From: an uncultured Pseudomonadales bacterium
GTDB taxonomy: Bacteria; Pseudomonadota; Gammaproteobacteria; Pseudomonadales; Porticoccaceae
Length of the DNA: 64,000 nt
Direction of reading: 5' to 3'
Assembly: GCA_943846685.1 (NCBI GenBank)
Contig: OX044363.1
Span: 2,077,386 to 2,141,385 of the forward strand
The notes under the pieces were generated by a model. The model made no database searches. It was not told where the DNA came from and saw only the letters and a list, made by a program, of their open reading frames with translations. Below, piece after piece: positions 57,648 through 64,000 of this stretch (positions are counted from its first letter, which is position 1; the number at the start of each line of letters is the position of its first letter). Both the position numbers and the translations under genes were made by a program.

Positions 57648-58922
57648 ATGAGTGAAGCCCCTTTAACCGAACTGCCCTGGTATCTGGCAAAACAGCCAGC
57701 CCTAACAAACACCAGAGAAATCACCATTATCGGTGCCGGAATCGCAGGCTGCACTGCGGCAGTAGCACTTCAGCGCCGCGGCTTTAAGGTTACTGTTGTC
57801 GATCGCCACCCTCAGGCCGGCTCAGAGGCATCGGGCAATTCTCAGGGAATTGTTTACCCGAAATTATCACCACGGGATGATCTCCTACCGCGAGCGAACC
57901 TCGCCGCAATACAATTTTGTAGAGACTACTACCAACCTTTTTGGGATCGCGGACTGGGTGCCCAGTGCGGCATTCTAGTGGTGCCGGAAAATCCCAAGAA
58001 AGCCGCTGATTTTGCACTGATTAGCCAGCGCTTTGCCGACCGCCCAGAGATAGTTCAGTCAGTCGATAACCAACAGCTCTGCGAACTGGCGGGTATTCCT
58101 CTAAGCGCCGAAACCGCGCTCTATTTCCCACAGCTCGGCTGGCTGCCGCCGGCACTGGTCTGTCAGCAACTGTTGCAGACCAATAATATTCCCCTATTAC
58201 AGGCGGATATTCACAGTCTTGAGCGCGATGAAGATACCAGCAGCTGGGAGCTCGTGGATGGCGATGGGCTCACTGTTCTGAATAGCGAATCGGTGGTGAT
58301 TGCCAGTGCCTTTGACTGCAAAAATTTTGTCCAGAGCGAACATCTACCGCTGCGCAAAATACGTGGGCAGATCACGCAACTGCCGAGCACTGTCGAGAGC
58401 CAAGCCTTAAAAACGGTTATCTGTGGTGAGGGCTATTTCACCCCCGCTGAAGATGGCTTACATAGCTGTGGCGCGACTTATAACAAAGATATTTTCACCC
58501 GCGACGTTCGCGACGAAGATCATCTCACCAATATTACCCAGATCAGCGCCACCGACCCGGGGCTAGCGGCAGTAGTCGGCCAACCAAAGATTAAAAACCT
58601 CAGCGGTCGCGCCAATTTCCGCTGCACCACCCCGGACTATTTGCCAATTGTCGGCGCTCTGCCAAATATGCCAGAGATGCTTGAGGACTATGCCATTTTG
58701 CGCAAGGATGCCAAGACGCTGTTGCCGACTCGCGGCAGCTACCTGGCAAACTTGTATGTTAATTGCGGGATGGGCTCGCGGGGTTTAAGTTATGCACCGC
58801 TGACCGCCGAAATACTCGCGGCGCAGATTGCCGGTGAAACGCCACCGGTGGATTTGGAGTTGTTCAAGGCGATGCATCCGGCACGCTTTTTAATTCGCGA
58901 TTTAAAAAGAAAACGTATTTAG
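57648..58922 (+). CDS. mnmC: Stand-alone FAD-dependent tRNA cmnm5U34 oxidoreductase (MnmC C-terminal domain)
   Basis: The enzyme removes the carboxymethyl group from cmnm5(s2)U34 in tRNA, giving nm5(s2)U34. In E. coli it is the C-terminal half of a bifunctional MnmC. This 424-residue protein has the FAD-binding ITIIGAGIAGCTAAVALQRRG near residue 28, EASGNSQGIVYPKLS, and the C-terminal NCGMGSRGLSYAPLTAEILA. No N-terminal methyltransferase domain precedes it; the start ATG is 27 bp after fldB. The methylation step must be done by another protein, or the final product differs. Confidence 0.9.
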   Translation: MSEAPLTELPWYLAKQPALTNTREITIIGAGIAGCTAAVALQRRGFKVTVVDRHPQAGSEASGNSQGIVYPKLSPRDDLLPRANLAAIQFCRDYYQPFWDRGLGAQCGILVVPENPKKAADFALISQRFADRPEIVQSVDNQQLCELAGIPLSAETALYFPQLGWLPPALVCQQLLQTNNIPLLQADIHSLERDEDTSSWELVDGDGLTVLNSESVVIASAFDCKNFVQSEHLPLRKIRGQITQLPSTVESQALKTVICGEGYFTPAEDGLHSCGATYNKDIFTRDVRDEDHLTNITQISATDPGLAAVVGQPKIKNLSGRANFRCTTPDYLPIVGALPNMPEMLEDYAILRKDAKTLLPTRGSYLANLYVNCGMGSRGLSYAPLTAEILAAQIAGETPPVDLELFKAMHPARFLIRDLKRKRI

Positions 58923-58946
58923 GTTTTAATTTTTTGGCTTAAAGAA

Positions 58947-59002
58947 CTCTCCTTAATAAGCTCTCCTTAATAAGCTCTCCTTAATAAGCTCTTTTTAAAG
59001 AG
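58947..59002. repeat. 14-bp tandem repeats between mnmC2 and the hemerythrin gene
   Basis: Three exact copies of CTCTCCTTAATAAG and a diverged fourth (CTCTTTTTAAAGAG) run from 58947 to 59002. The last one covers the stop codon region of the hemerythrin gene on the minus strand, so here too a gene 3' end lies at one edge of the array. Confidence 0.85.
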
Positions 59003-59432
59003 ATCTGCCCCCATGACGGGCTATATAGCTGGCCGTGACCGTATCCACAGTGACAATATGATTGACCAGCCAGTGGGGGAAATCTTCTTCAACATAGCGC
59101 TCAAGTCGCCCCGCAGCGGCCAGATTGTGATCGGATTGCCAGAGTCGGCATTCAATATTCATGTTCCGCAAAAACTGCTGATGCTCATGGCGATGCTGTT
59201 CTCGGGCGGGAAATTGGTACTCTTCCATATACTTCTCTTCTAGATGAAAGTGATTGACCGTATCTGCAAGCAGCTTATCCAGACACTGATCTATGCTCTT
59301 TTCAACCGAGCTTAAATCAGTTTTGGCAATCTCTAAAAGGCGTTTAATCTCATTGGCGTCATCAAACGCTTTGCGGTGCTCAGCATTCATAAACTCAAGA
59401 TCTACCTGAGGTGTACAATCGAAATCTGTCAT
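58995..59432 (-). CDS. Bacteriohemerythrin-like protein
   Basis: This 145-residue protein carries the di-iron His/Glu pattern of hemerythrins: NAEHRKAFD near residue 18, HFHLEEKYME, REQHRHEHQQF and the late HWLVNHIVTVD. Such proteins bind oxygen or sense oxygen, nitric oxide or peroxide. A good Shine-Dalgarno (GAGGGGG) precedes the ATG. It is a single gene and its physiological role here cannot be told. Confidence 0.9.
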   Translation of the reverse strand: MTDFDCTPQVDLEFMNAEHRKAFDDANEIKRLLEIAKTDLSSVEKSIDQCLDKLLADTVNHFHLEEKYMEEYQFPAREQHRHEHQQFLRNMNIECRLWQSDHNLAAAGRLERYVEEDFPHWLVNHIVTVDTVTASYIARHGGRSL

Positions 59433-59607
59433 GACTAACCCCCTCTGTATATATCCTACCTCTAAAATTTTTCAGGCTAGCAGATTTATTATCCACAACC
59501 GTTGATAGCAATCAATGCTGATGGACTTTGTCTGTATATGTCTTATCATCCCTAACCAAAGATCAACTGTCATTTAACTGCTATTTACTGCAAAAGAACA
59601 CCTGTTT

Positions 59608-60456
59608 ATGAAATATATTGGAGCCCATGTCAGCGCCGCTGGCGGCATTGAAAATGCACCGCTTAACGCCCATAAGATTGGCGCCACGGCCTTTGCCTTC
59701 TTTACCAAAAACCAGCGTCAATGGCAGGCAAAGCCCCTCACAGAGCAAAGTATCGAAGCCTTTAAAGAAAACTGTGCGCTGTACAATTTCACCCCGGAAC
59801 AGATTCTTCCCCATGACAGCTACCTGATTAATCTCGGTCATCCAGAGCGTGAGGGGCTGGAGAAATCACGCGAGGCATTTGTCGATGAGTTACAGCGCTG
59901 TGAGCAGTTAAGCCTTAAATACCTCAACTTCCATCCCGGCAGTCACCTGCGCAAAATCACCGAAGACGAGTGTATTAAGGCCATCAGTGAGTCGATTAAT
60001 CTGGCTCTGGATGCCACTTCAGGGGTTACCGCGGTGATTGAAAATACCGCCGGTCAGGGCAGCAATCTCGGCTTTAGCTTTGAACAGCTGGCGGCGATGA
60101 TCGACGGTGTCGAAGATAAAACCCGTGTCGGTATCTGCTATGACACCTGCCACGCCTTTGCCGCCGGTTACGATATGCGCAGCACCGATGGCTGCGAAAA
60201 GGTCTTTGCTGATTTTGAGCGCACGGTTGGCTTTAAATATCTCTGCGGTATGCATCTCAATGATTCGCGCTCGGAATTTTCCAGCCGAGTGGATCGCCAC
60301 CACAGTCTTGGGCACGGTAATCTGGGTTTAAATGTCTTTCAATTTATTATGCAGGATAAGAGGTTTGACGGTATTCCGCTGGTATTGGAAACCATCGACC
60401 CCTCTATCTGGGCCGATGAGATAGATCTGCTGCGCAGTTTTCAGACGCCGGTCTAA
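59608..60456 (+). CDS. nfo: Endonuclease IV
   Basis: Nfo is a zinc-dependent AP endonuclease of base excision repair. The 282-residue protein has [25 protein letters not shown], the metal-ligand segments [29 protein letters not shown] and [12 protein letters not shown]. It complements mutY and dinB in this window as a repair gene. No strong Shine-Dalgarno is visible. Confidence 0.98.
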   Translation: MKYIGAHVSAAGGIENAPLNAHKIGATAFAFFTKNQRQWQAKPLTEQSIEAFKENCALYNFTPEQILPHDSYLINLGHPEREGLEKSREAFVDELQRCEQLSLKYLNFHPGSHLRKITEDECIKAISESINLALDATSGVTAVIENTAGQGSNLGFSFEQLAAMIDGVEDKTRVGICYDTCHAFAAGYDMRSTDGCEKVFADFERTVGFKYLCGMHLNDSRSEFSSRVDRHHSLGHGNLGLNVFQFIMQDKRFDGIPLVLETIDPSIWADEIDLLRSFQTPV

Positions 60457-60465
60457 GCTTTTTAA

Positions 60466-61677
60466 TTAAGCCTCTGAGAACTGTTGCGCGGCCAGTAATC
60501 CTCGGCGGTAAATATCAGCGCTGGCACTGCTATCTCCAGCTTTATCAAGCACCTCAGCCAAGGCAATAAATCCCTGAGTCGTTGGTCGCAGTGCCACGGC
60601 CTCAGTCAAGTAATCTCGCGCCTTGCCCCAAAAACTCAGCCGCTGGCAGATCAACCCCAGCGCTAACAATAGATCCGCATCTTCACGGTGCTTCTGCAGC
60701 CATTTTTCCGCCTGTATCAACTGCTTATCCGGAGTTTGCGACTGCAGCTCACCAAAGCGCATTACCAACTGCGGATGCCAGTGATTATTTAGCGCCTTGA
60801 CCAATAGCCCCTGCTGTTTTTCAACAGCGCCCACTCGGCTTAAACAATCTGCATAGACCGCAATCATCTGCGGATTTTTATGCAGCCTTTTTGGGCTGTA
60901 GTACCAGATATCTTCAAGCAATGCCTTTTGCTCACTGGCGGGAAGTTCTGGGTCTGGGCTGTATTCATCGAGCAGACTGCAGTAAACATCCAGCTCAAGA
61001 TTGGCCAGCGCGTCGCCGCTAACCACTTTGTAATGTTTGAGATCGCGCAGCAGCGTCTGCAATGGGCCCCAGTCTTCGGCCATATAATAGGCATCGGCCA
61101 TAAGCCTTAATAGACCGCGATCACTGGGTTTTTTGCTGTGCATTGGACGCAGGATTTTCAGTGCCTCTGCGGGCTTTTCCTCAAGCAGTAAAAGCTCCGC
61201 CAAGGCTTTATCGGCGACAGAACTGCCCTTGGGGTAAGTTATTTTTAAACGCTTTAAAAGCTGTCGGGCCTGATCGATCTGATTGTTGTCAGCCGCGGCT
61301 CGTGCGGCAAACAATAAATTAACCACCGGCATCGCCGATTTATCCGCTGACTGGGCTAATAATTTCTCCGCCTGCTGCCAGTCATCATCGGCGAACAGCA
61401 GGAGGCCCTCGGCGGTCTGGTTAATTTTTCGAGCACTGCGGCGACTGTTCCACCAGAGTCGAAATCCTCCGGCCCCAGCTATCCAGCGCCAGGTGAGAAT
61501 AAACCACAGCAGCAGTCCAGTAGCGGTGAGATAAATCAGCAGCCCAGTCCAAGCGCTCATTTCAATACTGAAAGTCTCGAAGCCAAGCAGGATATAACCG
61601 TTGCCAAACTGTAGAACCCAAACCAGTGCAGCACCGATCAACAGCGATAGCATCAACAGAACAAGCAGTTTTCTCAC
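60466..61677 (-). CDS. hemY: HemY-like tetratricopeptide inner-membrane protein
   Basis: The 403-residue product is the E. coli-type HemY, not the protoporphyrinogen oxidase of the same name. It has two N-terminal membrane helices (residues 3-21 and 43-62), a HemY N-domain and TPR-like helical repeats to the end (for example AEKLLAQSADKSAMP and LLALGLICQRLSFWGKARDY). Its role is structural or regulatory in heme synthesis. The start overlaps hemX by 4 nt. Confidence 0.93.
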   Translation of the reverse strand: MRKLLVLLMLSLLIGAALVWVLQFGNGYILLGFETFSIEMSAWTGLLIYLTATGLLLWFILTWRWIAGAGGFRLWWNSRRSARKINQTAEGLLLFADDDWQQAEKLLAQSADKSAMPVVNLLFAARAAADNNQIDQARQLLKRLKITYPKGSSVADKALAELLLLEEKPAEALKILRPMHSKKPSDRGLLRLMADAYYMAEDWGPLQTLLRDLKHYKVVSGDALANLELDVYCSLLDEYSPDPELPASEQKALLEDIWYYSPKRLHKNPQMIAVYADCLSRVGAVEKQQGLLVKALNNHWHPQLVMRFGELQSQTPDKQLIQAEKWLQKHREDADLLLALGLICQRLSFWGKARDYLTEAVALRPTTQGFIALAEVLDKAGDSSASADIYRRGLLAAQQFSEA

Positions 61678-62858
61678 TTCTGCGGCTCCCCGTCGGTGAT
61701 GCGACTTTGACGCAGGTTAAGCATGGTCTGAACCGCAGCTATAGAGCCAGAGATATCTGGCAAACCCTGAATAATTTGCCGCTCGCTCAACGTATTTAAG
61801 CGTTCAATTAAGGCCTGACTCTGGCTGTTTAATTGAAAATATCGAACTAGTAAGGCCGCACTTTTTTCCAGACTTGCGCGGTAAATAACCTGTTCCTCGC
61901 GCAGCAGAGCACTCTGCGCCTGCTCGACTAATAGAAAAATATTATTCTGGATAATAGACTGTTCATTACTGGTCAACAGCGGTTCTATCGGCTGCTGGCG
62001 TTTTTGCACAACAATCAACTGACCGAGCTTTTGGCTAAAGCGCTGAAAGCTATCAAGCAGCGAGCGCGTCTGCTCTGTGTCAGTAGCAGCATCAACTATC
62101 TCTGGGGTTTGCGATGCTGGGGCGGGCTCAATAATCGACAGCTGCTTAATGGCCTTGGAGATCGCCTCTAACTCAAGATAGATACCCTCGCGATCAACCT
62201 TGCCGGCCATTCGCAGTGCCGCGATATCCTCGGCTAACGCTCGGCGCACCGGCAGCAACTCGGGGTCGTTGAGTTGGACAAAAATAGTATCGACATTCTC
62301 CAGTATGGCCAGGGGATTCTCGGTGCTGCGCTCAACCTGTAAACGCTGATTGGCCAGGCGAATCAAGTAGGCTGCCTCGGAGAGCAACCAGTCGCCGCGG
62401 CTGGCGGTGCCGAGCTGCAAAATTCGTTCGGCCTGAGAGTTTAATCTCAGGTTCATCGAGTAGATCTGGTCTTTAAGTTGGGATTCAAGCTGGCCAATGA
62501 ACTGCGACTGCTGCTGAATTGTCTGGCGATTTAGCTGTTGCTGTTCGACTAGCTTACTCTCCGTCGCGGCTAAATCTTGCTGCAGACTCTCTGAGATTCC
62601 GGCTCTGCTCTCCAGCTGAGTCTGCCATTCAGTCCAACCTATCCAACCGGCAACACCCAGTGCACCGATTAACAGAACAACCAGTAGGGTTTTAATCCAA
62701 GGAAAGGCTTTTTTAGAATCGGTCCCAGAGCTTTTCTTCGGTTTTTTCGGCGATGCTGAAGGCTTTTCAGGCACTGCTTTAGCGGTTTTTGTTGCAACAG
62801 GCTCGGAAGTCGATTTTTCGCTTGCCTGAGGCGGTGTTGTTTTTTTATCCGTCACCAT
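61674..62858 (-). CDS. hemX: HemX-like membrane protein
   Basis: This 394-residue protein has a charged Lys/Pro/Ser-rich cytoplasmic N-terminus (residues 1-50), one membrane helix (about 53-73) and a periplasmic coiled-coil domain with RGDWLLSEAAYLIRLANQRL and VDREGIYLELEAISKAI. It matches the gammaproteobacterial HemX found in hemCDXY operons. Despite its common annotation as a uroporphyrinogen methyltransferase it has no SAM-binding motif. It follows hemD after 97 bp. Confidence 0.93.
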   Translation of the reverse strand: MVTDKKTTPPQASEKSTSEPVATKTAKAVPEKPSASPKKPKKSSGTDSKKAFPWIKTLLVVLLIGALGVAGWIGWTEWQTQLESRAGISESLQQDLAATESKLVEQQQLNRQTIQQQSQFIGQLESQLKDQIYSMNLRLNSQAERILQLGTASRGDWLLSEAAYLIRLANQRLQVERSTENPLAILENVDTIFVQLNDPELLPVRRALAEDIAALRMAGKVDREGIYLELEAISKAIKQLSIIEPAPASQTPEIVDAATDTEQTRSLLDSFQRFSQKLGQLIVVQKRQQPIEPLLTSNEQSIIQNNIFLLVEQAQSALLREEQVIYRASLEKSAALLVRYFQLNSQSQALIERLNTLSERQIIQGLPDISGSIAAVQTMLNLRQSRITDGEPQK

Positions 62859-62955
62859 TTTTCCTCTTGGATCCTGGGGCCCTTTATCTTTAGGGTTGGT
62901 TAATTAAAGAGTAGCCCGTGATGGGGTTTCTATGCAACAGGCTAACTCTTAATAG

Positions 62956-63741
62956 CTAATTAATCGCCTTATAGACAGCCGCAAGCATAGACTTCGGCAG
63001 AGCATTTTCAGCACTGAAAACTTGCCGGTAACCCAAGTCTCTGGCGATTGCGGCAACCCGCTCACTGGGAACAACCACGGCAGTGTCGGCAGTCACTCTC
63101 GCCTCACCCCCCTCATCTCTCTCACCCATGGCCTCTATCAGTTCGCCACTGTGGGCAATCAGGCAGTCAGTTTGCTGCTGCCGTGCCAGCGCTAGCTGCT
63201 CAGTATCAATAACTCGTCTGTAGAGCTCGCAGTATTCAACCCGCGCGCCGCGCTCAATCAATGTCTCGCCGAGAATTTCTCGACCGCCAACGCCACGGAA
63301 AATAATAATCCGCTGATTTTCCAATTCCTGTAGCTGCTCTAACTTTAATAGCTCTTCGCTATTTTGACGGCCGCTGGGATGAAGGGCATCAATACCCCCC
63401 TGCTTTAATAGCTCGGCGGTGCGCTCACCCACCGCAAAATAATCAATACCCACCGGCAACATCGGCCAGTATTTATCGATCCATTCAAGAGATAATTCTG
63501 CGGCATTGCCACTGACCACTATGGCTTTATGAAAATTATCTAGCTCGAGAATCTGGTCTTTTATCTTCTGGCTTTCTTGCTCCTGGCTTTCGACAACAGC
63601 TCGAACAGTCATCACCGGCCGGTGAGTAACTTCGGCACCGTTGTCTTCCAGCATGGCTATTAGCTGATCGTCCTGGCGCTGCGGTCTAATCAACAGTATG
63701 CGTTTGGCCGCCAAGCTGGTTTTATCAGCGTGATCAGTCAT
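62956..63741 (-). CDS. hemD: Uroporphyrinogen-III synthase
   Basis: HemD closes hydroxymethylbilane with inversion of ring D. The 261-residue protein is the expected two-lobed form, recognised by ILLIRPQRQDDQLIAMLEDNG, VVSGNAAELSLEWI, YFAVGERTAELL and the second-lobe VPSERVAAIARDLGYRQVFSA (start VPSERVAA). The family is weakly conserved, but its ATG overlaps the hemC stop, which makes the call firm. Confidence 0.94.
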   Translation of the reverse strand: MTDHADKTSLAAKRILLIRPQRQDDQLIAMLEDNGAEVTHRPVMTVRAVVESQEQESQKIKDQILELDNFHKAIVVSGNAAELSLEWIDKYWPMLPVGIDYFAVGERTAELLKQGGIDALHPSGRQNSEELLKLEQLQELENQRIIIFRGVGGREILGETLIERGARVEYCELYRRVIDTEQLALARQQQTDCLIAHSGELIEAMGERDEGGEARVTADTAVVVPSERVAAIARDLGYRQVFSAENALPKSMLAAVYKAIN

Positions 63742-64000
63742 CAGTCGCTTCCGTAAACCTCAGCTAAAATATCTCCCGCACCGGCAGCCAGAAGCCGCTC
63801 GGCAAGTTCAATACCCAGTGCTTCGGCGGACTCTCCGGGGCCGGAAATTTCACTCTCGAGAATCACCGAGCCATCGACACTGCCAACCAGTGCGCGAACG
63901 CTTAAATCTTGATTGTCCCCAAGCTCTGCATAGCAGGCGATGGGTACCTGACAGCCGCCCTGCAGATGGCGATTAAGGGCTCGCTCTGCGGTCACTCGGG
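63741..64000 (-). CDS. hemC: Hydroxymethylbilane synthase, C-terminal part
   Basis: Only the last 86 codons are inside the window. They contain [21 protein letters not shown], with the Cys that carries the dipyrromethane cofactor, and a C-terminal domain ending EVYGSD. The 5' end lies past 64000. HemC polymerises porphobilinogen and passes the product to HemD, whose start codon overlaps its stop. Confidence 0.95.
   Translation of the reverse strand, partial: RVTAERALNRHLQGGCQVPIACYAELGDNQDLSVRALVGSVDGSVILESEISGPGESAEALGIELAERLLAAGAGDILAEVYGSD

Overview
This window reads as chromosomal core sequence from a gammaproteobacterium, probably a marine member of the Cellvibrionales / SAR92-like (Porticoccaceae) assemblage. 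That placement is inference. It rests on the gene orders asmA-mutY-yggX-tRNA-Phe, rsfS-rlmH-mrdA-rodA-mltB-rlpA-dacA-ybeD-lipB-lipA, pyrG-kdsA-eno-ftsB-ispD-ispF-truD-(surE missing)-pcm-nlpD-rpoS and hemC-hemD-hemX-hemY, which are Pseudomonas-like, and on marine-type secreted proteins with dockerin-like repeats. Base composition looks even, near 50% GC, and coding density is high.

Layout. 1-7.7 kb: acyl-CoA catabolism (methylmalonyl-CoA mutase, an SDR and an acyl-CoA dehydrogenase), an AraC-type regulator, and the selenium pair selD-selU. 7.7-9.3 kb: a DUF2288 gene and hisH-hisB. 9.4-12.0 kb: a metal-uptake pair, made of a small exported His/Cys protein and a ZnuD-like TonB-dependent receptor with Glu/His-rich loops, whose reading frame is broken by one base. 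12.1-15.5 kb: asmA, mutY, yggX, tRNA-Phe. 15.5-16.1 kb: a tandem array of about 159-bp units, each starting with the last 16 nt of the tRNA-Phe gene. 16.1-18.7 kb: an accessory gene for a secreted protein whose mature N-terminus is a near-perfect ubiquitin domain, followed by two dockerin-like repeats and cadherin-like domains. 19-26 kb: an AI-2E-type permease, an acyltransferase, prfC, hemH, proA, nadD. 26-35.3 kb: ribosome silencing, cell elongation and peptidoglycan genes, then lipoate genes. 35-43 kb: dinB, an RND efflux pair and a chalcone-isomerase-like/TonB fusion. 43-55.8 kb: ppa, rpoS-nlpD, an isoprenoid and central-metabolism block, tilS. 56-64 kb: gcvR-like, trmL, fldB, a stand-alone MnmC oxidase domain, a hemerythrin, nfo, and the hemYXDC block running off the end.

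Most of the window is ordinary housekeeping. The parts that stand out are the ubiquitin-domain secreted protein, which I consider the most exciting item; the rtT-like tRNA-3'-end repeat array beside it; a truD gene with no ATG/GTG/TTG start, probably initiated at AUU; the chalcone-isomerase-like/TonB fusion with a 12-bp repeat array at its start; and a recurring pattern of short tandem duplications at the 3' ends of genes. tRNA-modification genes are frequent (selU, truD, tilS, trmL, mnmC2). Starts were reassigned from Shine-Dalgarno evidence for hisB, asmA, nlpD, hemH, proA, the permease and others, as noted per entry.
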